The notes beneath the pieces were generated by a model. It ran no database searches and was not told the DNA's origin. It worked only from the letters and a program-made list of their open reading frames with translations. A DNA stretch of 64,000 nt from Trochalopteron elliotii (lineage: Eukaryota > Chordata > Aves > Passeriformes > Leiothrichidae), in contig JANPWX010000073.1 of the NCBI GenBank assembly GCA_024734555.1, forward strand, positions 1,736,465-1,800,464, written 5' to 3'. Position numbers and translations under genes: made by a program. Positions 36,101-48,939 of this stretch are shown here, piece by piece (positions within the stretch are counted from its first letter, which is position 1; each line of letters begins with the position of its first letter).

Positions 36101-36930
36101 TGCTCAGTATGGGAGGTAATTCTCAAATTACACTTGAGTTCTGATCCTTTGCTAATGGGAGACAGTTGTAGAATTGACTGAGGGGTTTTTACTCAGCAGA
36201 CTGAGCAAATATAGCAGTTCTACTCCTCTCCCTCAAATTTGCCTTCTAATTTTTGCATCTGAGTTACAAAATGCCACCTCCAATAGCCACTGCCATAAGC
36301 AAGGAGCATTAATATTGATGTTGGGAGGTCCTGCTGCTGTGCAGCAGGGTGATTTAAGAATGATCAGAGATAGTATCGAAGTAAATAAATTCAAGGTCCA
36401 GTTTGTATTTTTTTTTTCATCTATCTCCCCTCACTCCCCCAAATCCCCATTCCTCCTTCCCCAGGCAGAATTAATAAAATAAAAGAATTTAAAAGAAGGG
36501 GGGAAAGAGTGAAGTGACAGTTCCTCTAGGCTCCTGACTCAATTGGTTTGTAACATTTTCTGCCTTGCCGGCTTCTTTCTATCCCTGCTGCCACCTGTCA
36601 GGGCAAAGGCAGCACGACAAAGCCCAGTGTGAATAGAGCTGTCCTATCTGGATGGCAGCAAGCCACAGCCTGTCTCTGTCTGGAAGGAAAGAGAAGCTGG
36701 ATGGCCAAGAGGTTTGGGAGAGTGGCTTGCAGGTCTGCAATAGGGATGGGAAAAAAATGTCAGAGTCTGTCCATCGTGTCTCTTTCTCATAAAACTGAAT
36801 GAGCAGGGCTGATTCTGGGCTTTTGTCTTGTGGCAGAAACTTTCATGACTACTGTTATTACCTTTTTCTGTGAATAAGTCAGAGCTAGTCTTTTAAGATG
36901 CCACAGAGGAGACAGTTATGCTGCCTTCAT
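36101..36930. other. Non-coding stretch, no gene recognised
   Basis: A small perfect hairpin (CCTGCTGC at 36,330-36,337 with GCAGCAGG at 36,341-36,348) is present; its size is compatible with chance. No gene or named repeat is seen. Confidence 0.5.
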
Positions 36931-36932
36931 GC

Positions 36933-36985
36933 TTGCCTGTGACCCTGAGCAAGGCACATTGTGCCTCCACCTCCTCCTGCCTACA
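36933..36985 (+). mobile_element. MIR-type SINE core fragment
   Basis: TGTGACCCTGAGCAAGGCAC followed by TTGTGCCTCCACCTCCTCCTG matches the MIR core (GTGACCTTGGGCAAGTCAC, then the GTGCCTCAGTTTCCTCATCTG region) with small gaps. Only the core survives. Confidence is lower than for the other MIRs because the match is short. Confidence 0.45.
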
Positions 36986-36989
36986 CAGT

Positions 36990-39465
36990 CACCATGATCT
37001 CCTCCCAAGTGTGGTCCAAGGCTTGTGTGTGTCAACCATGGGAATGGGTGGGATAGTTAGTTATTAGGGCCAAAGTGGCATTGCCTTTTTGAGAGTGGGT
37101 TGTAAAGCTCCTGAGAGTGTGGAGAGTAAGAAGGAGCTCCTTTCCCAAGTACCTTCCTCCAAGGCAATTGAGGCAGAAGCAGCTGCCCAATGTGAGTAGA
37201 GGGCCTGTGGAGAGAGGCTGCTGCAGCACAGCTGTCCAGCTGCCTAGGCAGGGAGAGCTGCCAGGCCAGAAGCTGTGCTTGCACAGGTCCCCTTGCTGGG
37301 GACCTCAGTTGAGTCACACTCTCCATGGCAAGCTGGAGAGTGAACTGATGGCAGGACCCTCTGATACTTTCCTTTTGCAGCTAAGTGCGTGGAAATGGCA
37401 GCATAATGAGAGACATTTTTGTAATTAGCTGCTGGTTTTGTTGCTGGTGACTGATCCCAGCTCTGGGATGCTTTGTGTCATTATAAAGGAGTTCCAGAGT
37501 AGTTGGGGATCACCGCTGTTACAGTGTGGTGTGATGTCATGCTTGTGAAATAAACACTCAGGTAGAAACTCAGGTAGAAGAGACAGGTCTTTTCCACACT
37601 GAATGCCAGCAGTGCAGTTGCCATTCACATTTTCTTCCCTTGGAATTCAGACTGTGCAACTAAAGTCTTCAAGACAGCCATCTTTTCCACAGACCATCAA
37701 ACAGCAATGGCTTGACCAGGCCATCATGGCAGCAATGATTGCAAATGGTTTGGGAATGGCAATTCATGAAGGATGCAAACATGTAGACTCTTCTGCAGGA
37801 GTGTCCAGTGTGACATCAACGTTTGGGGGGGGGAGTTGCCTTTTTTGACTTTTTTTTTCCCTTAGGAAGCTTGTTTACTTCTGTTCCATCTCTAGCCTCT
37901 TCCTTGCTTCTGAAGCTTTGCTTTTTTTGCCCTCCCCACTTAAAGGCATTTCTGTCTCAGATGTTGCTTTTGATGGGATTTTTTTTTCCCCTTACCCATC
38001 TTAGTTTCTTCTGACCCCAATTCTGTTTTTATAATGAGGCCATGCTAATTCGTGCTGAGAGCTTATGAGTTTTCTTTAAGCACGGGGAGAGGTCACTGAG
38101 AAATGGCTGGGGGTGTTTCTTTCTTCCTATGGCTGCTGTTCAAAAGGTTTGATCAATTTATTTCCCTATCACCATCAAACCATTTCCTGGCTAAATTAAA
38201 AGTGGTGCCTTCTGCAAACATTATGCTGGGCTGGGGGAAGGAAGGAACAAACTGATGGATGAGACAGGGATAGGAAGACAGGTTATGGGAGAAGTTAGGG
38301 CTGGACCAGAAAATGTCTGCCAGTGCAAGTGCCAGGTTTGTCGTTCCATGGCATCAGTGTAACAGGGAAGGTAAAAGCAAATTAAACAGTTATTAGAGAG
38401 GAGCAATCAGCTGGTACCTTGCAGTGGTCTGTAAGCAGATCTATCAATTGTCTTTATTATTTGAAGACATGCCTTAAAGGAAGTCCTATTTTGGGCTATT
38501 TACTTAGTTACACAGAAGGTCTGTCCCTTAGCAAGAGCCTTATCATTGTTATTAGTAGTAATACAATAATAACAGTAATAATGCTGGCAAATATAACTTC
38601 CTCTTCAATGAATGCTCTTGGAAACTTTTTTTTTTATTATTGTTATTATTATTACTATGAAAAAATCAGCCTCCTCATGCTGGGCTCTAATTACCATTTT
38701 TATGAGAACTACATGTTCTTCTATTCATGCAAGAAGATTTGTTTATCAAGGATTTCTATTCCAGTGCTGCTTTTGCAGCATTTATCTCTTCATCCTTAGC
38801 AACAAGAGTTGAGGTGGTAGGCCAAAAGAAAGATCTGAGTTACTTGTATGGGTGAAAAGGCAAAAGATTTCCTCATCAGGAGAAAAAGCAGAAGGATCAA
38901 ATTCCTGGTCAGAATAAATTGGTACAGTTCCAGTGGAGGCTGTGATTCCATATTGCTTCATGCCATTGCAAATTTTTCCACAAATGGAGAAAAAGAGGGA
39001 TCAATTAGTCTCTGTATAATTAAGTATTTTTGCAGACCCAGCAACATCTCATCCTGATCTGGGAAACAGTTTAGAAAATAAAAAATAAAATCAGCTCTTT
39101 TAGCGACCTTCTAACTTGAAATTTCTTTGTCTTGGTTCATACAAGTAGTGTGGTTCAAACCAAAACCAGAGCAAGATCTCTTCAAAGTGGGCAACCAGAA
39201 TTATGTCCTCTCTCTGATGAGATGTCTACCCGTGGATTTTGCAGTGACATCTCCATTACTTTGTCACTGCACAGAGTCACCCCATGAGGTGTCACTGCTC
39301 CCAAGTCCCCCTGCTCCATTGTTCTTTCCAGCTAACGAGCTCCCCACTCGCATGAGAAACTTTTGCTGTAGTGCCTGTCATTGCACTTTGTGCTTTTCTG
39401 CTTTCTGTTTAACCAGTCCTCAAGGTGAGGCAGATCTTTGTTTATTCAGCTCCCTCGTTCTACAT
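36990..39465. other. Non-coding stretch with microsatellite patches
   Basis: A perfect 12-bp tandem duplication (ACTCAGGTAGAA twice) lies at 37,556-37,579. A G8 run is near 37,826-37,833. An (ATT)n patch follows a T run at 38,626-38,656. No gene is recognised. The 126-codon plus-strand frame at 38,419-38,799 is driven by this low-complexity sequence. Confidence 0.5.
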
Positions 39466-39469
39466 TGAC

Positions 39470-40110
39470 AGTGTTTTCTATGTGTCATCAGTCCACTTCA
39501 AAAGCAGACTCTTACTTTTATGTTAAGATCAATCATCAAAATATTAAATAAAATTGTTCTTACTCCTTAAGGAGCTCTATTAATAAATTCCCCTTTCAGC
39601 TTGACCAGTGGAAATATCTTTCATCAATTCCTTATTTGCCTAAAAATGCTTTACTAATGCCATAATCTACATCTTCACTAATGATCAGATACTGTATCCA
39701 ATGTTTTGCTTAAATGGTGATAGATTAGTCTTTACTGCATTTCTTTTGTTTAAAAATCAGTTATCTGCAAAGGCAATCAGGACTTTTTTCAGCTTTTGGA
39801 AAATCCATAATGCATTTTATATTATTTTCCATTTGCCTTTATGCCTTTAATTGCTTCTGCATGTATTGCAAAGCATTGCATGCCACAAAGATCATATAAA
39901 TAAATCTGTAGTTTCACTGATCACCTTTTTTTTTTTTTCCCCTTACTTGTATATTTTAAATCAGGTATTCCACTGTTGTATAATAGCCTTCTATATTGAC
40001 AGGTGTACTAAAATTCTTGCAGCTTATCCTGCAATATCCCTTATCAGTTCTTTAAACATTCTGGGGTGAAAGTTCTTTTGTTCCACCTCCTTGAGTGCAG
40101 TATTATCTCA
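39470..40110 (-). mobile_element. Ancient CR1/L3-like LINE, reverse-transcriptase region
   Basis: Reading the plus strand, the order of recognisable words is that of an antisense CR1/L3-family second open reading frame. GTGTCATCAG comes first, then ATCATCAAAATATTAAATAA, a GGAGCTC segment, AAATGCTTTACTAATG, GGCAATCAGG, TGTAGTTTCACTGATCACC with the following T/C run, and finally CAGTTCTTTAAACATTCTGGGGTGAA. In sense (minus) orientation this is the reverse-transcriptase part of the element. It is heavily decayed with no open frame left. It is much older than the CR1 copies at 44.8-46.6 kb, and the sequence to about 40,340 may belong to it as well. Confidence 0.6.
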
Positions 40111-40114
40111 GAGT

Positions 40115-43100
40115 TTACTTCCATTTTCTCATTCACATTAGTACACTGCCTTGTCCTACACTCAGTATCACCACTGCTATTAAAAAAATTAAGCCAAGTT
40201 TGCATTTACCTTTTTAATCTGTGCACAGATTAGGTTCTGTCTCTACTTCATGTCCATTGTATAGGATTTCTACTTATTTTTTTTCTTTGTTGTCCTGCCA
40301 CTATATGACCAAAGAGTATTTGTACTGTTTTTCATAAGTATCCAGTTCTAGGATTTGCACATTTTTCCTTTTGACAAGTGTCATATGTACACTTCTGGAC
40401 CACGAAGAGAATAAACTCTTCATTGCCTAGGTCCTTCTGCTCCTGATAGGTCCTCCCATTACATGAATGTAATTTTTGTGGGATTTTGTGTTCCTTACTT
40501 GGGATGAAGAAACTGCAAAAGAACTGTGTGCTATCATTTAAGGATGTCATTGTGTGATGAGAGAGAACATTCAAGGTTTGCACAACCAATACCCAAGTGC
40601 ATTAAAGAAATAAAATCCCACCATTTCATGTCCTCCAGATCATGTGTTTTAAAAAGAGGCTGTAAACTTCTGATAAGCAAGCTGAAACAATGGGTTCAAA
40701 TGCAGCCTTGCATCTAAAATTTGGAGAAGTTTCCAACAAAATCCCCAGCCTTGCATCTTGGATTTGTGTCTGTTTTGAACACACATTTGTGAACTTGATA
40801 AGGAATAAAAGTTTTGCCTCTGCTGCTCCAGTAATGGGTAGGAGGAATTGTCTCATTGTGAATATTACTTCCTGGGACAGATTGTAGCTATTGAGGTAGA
40901 GAAGAATTAGGAGATCTCAGGATACAAACAGGTGAGATCAATCCAGACTTCAGCAATGCTGACACTGTGGCCTGCTTGCTCTCCTTCCATACAAAATGAG
41001 AGCAAGCAAGGTGCCTCCCAGATTATTGCTTAGTGAAGATTAGACAAGATGGAGTTTTCTTGGATCTGAGCTTATTTGTATTCATTGGAGTCCTTGGCGC
41101 CCACCTCAATTCCAGCAACCTAAAAAATAATGGTTACATTTAAGCTTTCCAGCAAATGCCCACAGCACAGATCAGTATCATTGGAGTGACAGGAGGGAAA
41201 GAGTGGATGAGGAGGAGTGGCTGGAGGAATCTGCATCCTTCTGCTGCTGCTGCTGTTGGATTTGCATAGTGAAACACTCTAGTAGATAAGAGGGAGATAT
41301 TTTTCCCAATATAAATGCATGTGGCTATCCTAGCAGTGAAAGCAGGGCACATGTGGTTGCACACAAACATTCACAAGTCCACAAGCAGTGAATTTAGAAG
41401 AGCTCAGAGCTACCACAGTACCTCCAACCATTGCCTGCACAGACAGTTTTGGCTGTGCAAGCATTCATACAGATACCCTTAAGCAACTAAAAACCCCACA
41501 CCCCCAGGAAAGCTGTATTTTCACACAGACTTTCTATGGGCAACTCATTAAAAAGGCAAAAGAATACCCCAAGAACAGAAAACAGATTTAGCAGCAATAA
41601 AGGGTGCATCCTGGGGAGCTGACCCTTGCACTCCTTGTGGCCCAAGCAGGTTTCCTTTCTGTAATTCTTCATAGCCTACTATTTTGTCTTCTGTAACCCT
41701 TGGACTCTAGCAACTTGAGGTTTTGGGTTATTTGAGGGTACAATATTAGCTGAAGGATTCTGTCTTTTAAGCCACTGTGTGTTATCTGAATTTTAAGCTG
41801 TGGTGTGAAAAAACATGCAATTGTTCACAGAGCAATTTGAATGCACCTGGCCACATCAGTTTCTTCTTTTGACTCTCCCTAAGCCCAAATCCTCGTGATA
41901 TACCAAGGTTAGCAGTAATTATTTTCCTGTCTTTTCAATAGGTGATGAACAATTAGTGTAGAATATTGGTGAAAAACCTCTGTATTCTAGAGCTTGTGAA
42001 CCAAATGGGTCAGGACAAGGGTGGCTTACCTATGTGCAGGTGTCTACTACTGGTTTACACACTCTGGGGTATTTGAGATACCACTGAAGGCCAGCACAGA
42101 TTATACATGGCCTGTGCTATTCAGGACACCCAAGCAGGATAACCTGTGGCTCTTAAGATGGCATCAGCTGCCTATATTTAGGAAACTGAATCACAGCCTA
42201 CTTGATTCACTGGAAGGTGTGTGATAGTTTAGTATTGCATCTCAACAAAACCTGAGTACTCAGCAGTGAAAAATACTTTATAGCATTAATAGCTAATATC
42301 TTTGCTTATACAGAGACAGAACTTATAACAGCAATAAAAACAACACAAACAGACAGGATTCAAAGGCTAATTATCTAAATGCATTTTCCCTTTCTCTTTT
42401 GTTTTTATTCCCTGCATTTTTTAACAGCAGAGACAGCAACTCTGTATAGCTACTACTGTGACCAGGTTTTGTATCTTCCTGATCTGAGCATGTCAGGGCT
42501 TTATAACAATGCTTTTTCATAGTCTCAAGCTTCACTGCCAGTTTATTTGCTTTGCCAACAATTTTGAGGGGTTTTATTCTTGACCTCATAGGCACTGACT
42601 TTTGTGGTTGTAGGAAACTGTAATAAGGGAATTTTTCAGCTGCCTCTGGTGTAGCAATGACTACATCACAACAAGTCCACTACTTGATGTTAGCATGTTT
42701 TGAGGGGGCTGTAGGAAGTTTAGCACATGTCTGTGAAAACATTTGACTGTCTTTTGGTAGTTTTGGTAATGAGAAGTCAAGGGCTAGGTGCACAGTGCAG
42801 ACTTCTTGGCATCACTCATCTCACTTCAGGGATGCCTTGACTGACACCAGCTTCCTTTGCTTTTGTGTGGCACCAGCCCCTGCGAAAAGTCACCCTAGGA
42901 TTTTCTGAATAGGAAAAAAAACTGGCTATAGGGGAAGTTAAACTCTTGCACTCCACCAAACTTGGGAACCCACTGTATTGCATCTCTGAGAAGTGTTGCT
43001 TCCTGAAGAAAAAGGTAACATTTAAGCACAACAGACCTGAAACATCTGTTCCTGGGGCATCCTCCAAAAGGACTTTTATCCCTTCCGCTGTGTAATTTCT

Positions 43101-44805
43101 GATGGAGGAAGGAATTCAGGTCTTTGGAGTGTCATTTTCATATAGATTTCCCAAAGAGCTTCTACTGGATCTCTTAAAAGCTTTTTTTATGTGGTTGCTA
43201 TCACCTCTCCCGTCTGCCAGTAAGGTGTATATGGTGGGAGTGAGCATTGTTCACTGTTTTGAAATAGGTTTGTATATACTATACTGTACACCCATCTGTG
43301 AAACCCTGATCCTGCAGCTCTCTTTTTATTCCAGGAAGTATCTGATTCCACCCCACTATATTTACCATTGCACAGTAAAATTTTAAAGAAAAATTGATCT
43401 AGACTGTCCTAAAAGTGTACTTGAACATAATTTTTTAGACCTAAAAGATGATGAGCAGAAAACTAAAATGTAGATATTCCAAGATGTGGTTCAGTGGACT
43501 TGCCACAGGATAGGAAAGGAGGGAGGGAAGAGGACAAAGACACTCAATAAGTTGATGATAAAAGAAAAGGCTTCTCTTTAGCTGAAGAAGCTCTGGGAGT
43601 CATACTTAGTTGGTCATTCTTCATTCAGTCCTCCCTCATAATGGTGGCAGAGAGAAGTGGGGATGGTCTACAGGTAGGTGGTATTAATTCTGCTTGGAAA
43701 ATTTCAGTTTAGGCTAGCAAAGAGCTTGAGGGAAGAGCAGGTTTTCTTCAAAGTGGAGGAAGTGTGCATGTGTATAGCTGCATCTCAGGAGGAAAGTGGG
43801 CAAGGATCAGTGACAGAGATATCATTTTTGGTAAGTAGAAGCTAAAGAGCACCTCTCTTCCACTCAATACATACTGTTCTTTTTAACATCAAGAATGTCA
43901 TTTTCAATTAAAGATTACTGGAAGGATGAGAGGGCATGGGGAGCAACACAGTCATGATGCTGATGTCAGCAGTGGGACTGCTACTACTACTATGTTTGCC
44001 CTTGTTAAAGACCTGTTGGGACATACATGGAAATCTGGTAATCTCTGATTTGACTGCATTTGTTTACATGATGATTCTTCCAGTTCCTGTTCTCTTCACA
44101 CACACATCTTTGATTCCAGCAGTGTCAGAGCACTCTGTACTCTTGAATTTACCTATCCATACAATATTCCATGATTAGACTGGAACAGTTGTCCCAGTTT
44201 GCAATTAGGATAGTCTCCTTAAGGTGCTGGACTACTGATTTGCCTACATCTGCATTAGGAGTGGTGTAGACCTGCAAGAATAAATTTGGAGAGTTGAAAC
44301 ATCAGGACAAAGGACCTGAATGTAAAAACTTCAAGGAGGCTTGCTTTGAACTAGATCTAGGTTTGAACTGAATATCCATTAGCAGGTGGAGTACATATGA
44401 TGTGTATCTTATTTTAAATAGAAAACATCCAGGCTGTGGCCTTCTAGACAGCTCCACAACCAAGACTCAGGGAGTGGGGATGACCTGGCAACTCACTTCA
44501 TTAACATATTTATGCTCTGAACTGAAACACTAATGTTGACACACCAGAAATCATCTGCTGCCTTTTGAGATGCCCAAGGATGTCCTGCCTGCTTCCGAAT
44601 AGTGGAGGTCTCCCATAGATCTGATGTCATACTTGCCATCCTTGTGCAGATACCTCACATGCAGTAAGGCAAATCAAATGACTTTTATGTGGGTAACTGA
44701 ACCAAGCCTAGAAGGTTGGTAGCAGAATGGTAAAACAGAGCTCCTTCACATCCTGGGTTATCTTCCCTTCAAAAATTTCCCATCCCACTCAGAATATTCT
44801 GTGAA
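40115..44805. other. Long non-coding stretch, no gene recognised
   Basis: The first about 230 bases may continue the ancient LINE. A (CTG)5 run lies at 41,241-41,255. No gene, RNA or further transposon could be named, and the open frames are short and without domains. Confidence 0.5.
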
Positions 44806-44809
44806 ATAT

Positions 44810-44953
44810 CTGTGAGTTACTTAAAAGATATGTAGATAGGGCACTTAGGGACATAGTTTAGTGGAATTTGGTAGTGTTAGGTTTATGGTTGGACTGAATG
44901 ATTGTATACATCTTTTCAAACATAAATGCTTCTCTCATTCTATGATTTTAAAG
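44810..44953 (+). mobile_element. CR1 LINE, 3' end
   Basis: The sequence follows the CR1 3' untranslated end: GGGCACTTAGGGACATAGTT, TTAGTGGAATTTGGTAGTG, TTATGGTTGGACTGAATGAT, TCTTTTCAAACATAAATG and the terminal CATTCTATGATTTTA, where intact copies carry 8-bp ATTCTATG repeats. It is truncated at its 5' side, as nearly all CR1 copies are, leaving about 140 bases with no coding capacity. CR1 is the dominant avian retroposon. Confidence 0.85.
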
Positions 44954-45920
44954 TAATTAGACATTAAAGGGCATGTGTTTTACATAAAAGCGAGATCTGG
45001 TCATGGATGGTTCCTGTTTGCAAGAATTAGATATTAGCATTGTTCCCACTGCATCACTAGCTGCAGCCTCAGTATTGCACAATTTAATCCAGCTGGGCAG
45101 GGCACCAGAGCCACACAGTGATTTTGCTCCATCTCCTTTTATGACCAAAACTAGCCACAGAAGGGACACAAAAGAGACTCAGTCTTTCTTCTGAGACCAC
45201 AAAAGGACTCCAGCTCTCTAAGTTCTTCTTGGTGGCTTTCACAGGAACTGTCCTATCAGGCTTAAATTAGAGGGGGTGTTTGGTTGTGCTTGGATGGCAA
45301 TGTATCAAAAAGATGTAGTAAAACTCAATTTGAAACATGAAGAAATTGTACAACTATTCTTTTATGCTGTATTTTCTAGCACTATAATTGCAAACCCCTG
45401 TAAAAAGTCATGTTACTGTAACCTGGTATAACTAATAACTGAAAAGACTCTCTTTTAGCTGCAGTCTCCTTGCCCACTTTGGACCATTTATTCTCCTTGA
45501 ACTTGTTTAAAAATATCAAGTAGATACCAGAGTCTTCTGCACAATTTCCTGTGATAAGCTTATTCCATAGCTTGACTCTTTAAAGAACACAGCCACCTCC
45601 CTCCAAAGAGGGCTGCACTTTAGCAGCAGGTGTAAAAAAAGGCCAATATTCTACAGGGTACATGTAAATCTTCTGAACCCTTCGCGATAAAGTGCAGTAT
45701 AACTGTCTGATGATAATACGGTTTGGAAACATTGTCCTTGCTATATACCTTGTAGGTGGTTGAATGATTTACTGACTAATTATCTGATAGGAGGCAGCAG
45801 TAACTTACCCCCAGACCATGTATTAGAAACATTGATAAAAAAGAGAGCTGTAACCAGCATGGCTCACCATGATACCTACAAGGTGGGGCTACTCTTCAAT
45901 TAATAGTATCAGCTAATTCA
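44954..45920. other. Non-coding gap between two CR1 copies
   Basis: This contains the first copy of an exact 24-bp repeat (45,015-45,038), whose second copy lies inside the CR1 at 46.2 kb. Otherwise it is unrecognised. CCAGCATGGCTCACCATGA near 45,856 faintly recalls CR1 coding sequence, so the downstream CR1 might extend further left than I have drawn it. Confidence 0.45.
45015..45038 (+). repeat. Exact 24-bp dispersed repeat, copy 1
   Basis: These 24 bases (beginning TGTTTGCAAG and ending GATATTAGC) recur exactly at 46,195-46,218, 1,180 bases downstream in the same orientation. Flanks beyond the 24 bases do not match clearly, apart from a loose GGTC-ATG word upstream in both. Confidence 0.9.
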
Positions 45921-45924
45921 ACCC

Positions 45925-46602
45925 TGCAGACAGCAAGGTTTCTATAAAAACACTCGGTAGGAAAATGTGGAGCCGGTGCTGAATGGAGCAGGGACCTGGT
46001 GTCAAAAGATTTCCAAACAACCAAAGTACTTAATGCCATAGTCACCTTGTTATTTACTAGGAAGGTTTCCCTCCAGAAATCTCAGGTCACTGAGAGCAGT
46101 GGGAAAACTGGGACAATGACAATTTACGCCTGGTAGAGTAGTACCAGAATATTTAAACAAACTGGACAAAATAGGTCCATGAAACCTGATAGGATGTTTG
46201 CAAGAATTAGATATTAGCTAAGGGAGATACTGAGGGAGATAACTGATGTCATTGTGAAGCCAGTCACTGATGAACTGATGAAATGTGAATTAGATAAATC
46301 TACAGCAGAGTGGATTGAAAACTGGAGACAGCCAGAGAAGGTACAAATGGCAGTGGGCACAAATTGCAATACACAAAATTCCATTTAAATGCAAGAAAAC
46401 TCCCTTTTCCTACTGGAAGGGTGTTCAAACACTGGAACAGGCTGCTTAGAGAGTTATGAAGTCTTCATCCTTGGAGAGCACATTAAAAATTCGACATGGC
46501 CATGAGCAGCTCATTCTAGTTTACTTAATTTTGACCAAAGGGGGCAAGACCAGATGATCTCCAGTGGCACTTTATAATCTCAGCAATTGTTCTGTGAATC
46601 TG
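45925..46602 (+). mobile_element. CR1 LINE, internally deleted copy with 3' end
   Basis: The element follows CR1 order. It starts with CAGACAGCAAGG and AAAATGTGGAGCC, then GCTGAATGGAGCAGGGACC. Next comes CTCAGGTCACTGAGAGCAG, then AAACAAACTGGACAAAATAGG and TCCATGAAACCTGATAGGATG. After that GATGTCATTGTGAAGCC leads to GAGTGGATTGAAAACTGG. Most of the remaining reverse-transcriptase region is missing. The 3' end runs from CACTGGAACAGGCTGC through GACCAGATGATCTCCAG to TTCTGTGAATCTG. It is decayed and frameshifted with no usable open frame. Its 3' end belongs to a different CR1 subfamily from the copy at 44.8 kb. Confidence 0.85.
46195..46218 (+). repeat. Exact 24-bp dispersed repeat, copy 2 (inside CR1)
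   Basis: This is identical to 45,015-45,038. It sits where CR1 copies normally read directly from the GATGGGATG word into TGCTGAGGGAG. It therefore lengthens or replaces CR1 sequence, and is followed by a small duplication of AGGGAGATA (46,221-46,229 and 46,233-46,241). Confidence 0.85.
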
Positions 46603-46604
46603 GG

Positions 46605-48745
46605 TGCTAATGTTTGATGTGACAATGTCTGTGTTAGGTTTACAGCTCAAAAGTAGAAAACATAGAGCTCCTGGATGAACAGGGTCCAGTAGGTGGAAGA
46701 AAACCAACCAAGACCTTTACATTTCTTGTATAAGTTTCCTTGAACTCACTTTTGATGTGTCTGAATGGTATTTCTTCTTGGCTGTTTGCTTTTCCAAACT
46801 TCATGAAAGAGCTGCCAGTCACAAAAACACTTTATCTTCTGGTAAGGTTTCCTACTCTTGTAATGACAGAAATTTTTTATTCTTTTTTTTCAAGGGTCTC
46901 TCCTCTCACTGATGAAGTCAAAGGCAGAATTGTGTGTTCACAGAACAAAAAAAAAAAAGAACAGAATATATACAATATGCTGTCTTTCCCTTTAAATCTT
47001 AAATGAATGGAGGTATAGTGACCTGTATGTGTGACACAAATACAGTACAGAGAAAGGATGATGAAGAAAGAACAACTCTTTCATTTAATTTAGTCCAAGC
47101 TCTTCTGAGATATTCCATGGATTCACATGCATATTGAGATTATTCCCTTGATCTTAGCTGGGTAACCTGCTCTTTCATGTTTTAGAAGGAAATCTGATGA
47201 CTCTACCAACATGAAGGTGTACAGCAGATATAGCAGAACCAGCACTGCTATCGCAAAATCTAAAAGCATATGTGGAAGTAAGGGCATAGCTGGGCTGCAG
47301 ATTCCTTATCAAACGAACCTTATGTGTTTGAAGAAACTAAAAGGCCACCTTGGTCAATTCTAAAGACAAGTTTTTGGCTTTGGCAGTCAGGAGAATAATA
47401 AATGCATAAGAGTTTCCTTTATCAACAGAGCATGTTTGCTGTTAATCCACTGCAGAACAATAAACTTCCTGTCTAAATAATTGTCTGTTCCCACCAAGGC
47501 ACTTGTATGCTGAAAAGATAGAGGACTCAAGGTTCTGATAGAAAGTATTGATCTTTTAGTTGAGGTCAACAAGTGGTGATGAGAAACCAAGACAGAAGGA
47601 TGGCGAAGTGTAGGCTCTCTTCATTTTTTTTTCCAGGAGTGTCCACTTGAAGAAACCAGAGGAAAATGTCCTTGTTTCGTTAGTTCACAGTAAAGATCTC
47701 CCTTCTGCAATTGAGACATTTAACCTCTTGGGAAAGACAGCTAAACAGAAATCCACTTACCTTTCACATGTTTTTCCTAATTTCCCCTGCTACTTTGGTT
47801 AATTAATTATCACCGCTATTTGTGTTTAAACAAGGGGTCTATCTCCCTCCCTCTTCCCAAGCCCATCTGCTCCTCCATGACCTTGCTTGTGAAGTCATTG
47901 CTGTGCTGATTTTGTGAAAGCACAAACACTACCCCAGCAACAGACAGCTGTGTCACAAAGACAGGGCTGTGACCTTACGGCAGGAAGGACTGAGCTGGTA
48001 GTGGGGGAGAGATTTTCTCATACAAATACAGAAGCTTTTGATGATAACAGAGAGGAAGGCAAGGTGTTATTATATCTAGAACAAATGATCTTGCTGTTTG
48101 ACTGTTTTTCTTTAGAAGTTGTCCATTGCTTTAAATTCTCTTCTTCAAAGAACCTTTTTTAACTTGTATGTTTTTCATGCAAGGGGACTGGCTTCTCCCT
48201 TAGATTTCAGCTCAGAAGATATCTTCAGGAAGGAATAGGGGGTGGATTTAATCTCAGAGGGCATGGGCCTGAGTTTCTACAAAGCCAGCGAGGTTTCCCA
48301 ATCCAAATTTTGATTTGTTCGGTTTGGTTGAACAAACCTAAGTCTAAAGAGGCAGTTTCATTTTTATTCTAACTGTTCATGGATTTCTGTCTTAGTCTAC
48401 TCCCACCTAAACTGCCTCTCCTCTGAATGAAATCAGGTAGTGCAATCCAGCAATGATGGCTTTCTTTTATAAACATTTGCATGACTGGATGAGAAGTGGA
48501 AATTGGGTCTCATGATCACAAAGCATTTTTAATGTAGATGCAGCAAGACACATCAAAGCTAAATAACATACAAGTGGTACTTCACAAGCTGTCTGCAGAA
48601 ACTGCCTCTATGTGTATTGATTGTGAGGCTACAGAAAATGTATCTTGATCAGTCTGTTAGTGTCTTTTCCTCGGCTGATTGCTTGGTTGTTCCATGAAAT
48701 GCCAGTCTTCAAACCCACACTCCTTCTTCGTTAGCTAAAAGTATC
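46605..48745. other. Non-coding stretch, no gene recognised
   Basis: An A12 run lies near 46,948-46,959. No gene or further repeat could be named. Confidence 0.5.
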
Positions 48746-48749
48746 CCAT

Positions 48750-48935
48750 GTTTCCAACATAAGGCATTGCTGTTTATTGCCTGAGGACAATTTATAGAGC
48801 AGTGTACTACTGTGATAGGCTAATTGGGTCAAAACACCTCTCCCTTTTGGATTTATTCTATGATTAAATCGCACTCCTTCAGAGCATGCATGATGGCTCT
48901 CCACTGATACGACCCAGAACAAAGCATTAACTTAC
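48750..48935. promoter_or_regulatory. Candidate conserved noncoding element
   Basis: GATAGGCTAATTGGG, TTCTATGATTAAATCGCAC, GAGCATGCATGATGG and GATACGACCC combine homeodomain cores with two retained CpGs in under 200 bases. The call is weak and based on texture only. Confidence 0.25.
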
Positions 48936-48939
48936 CTGG

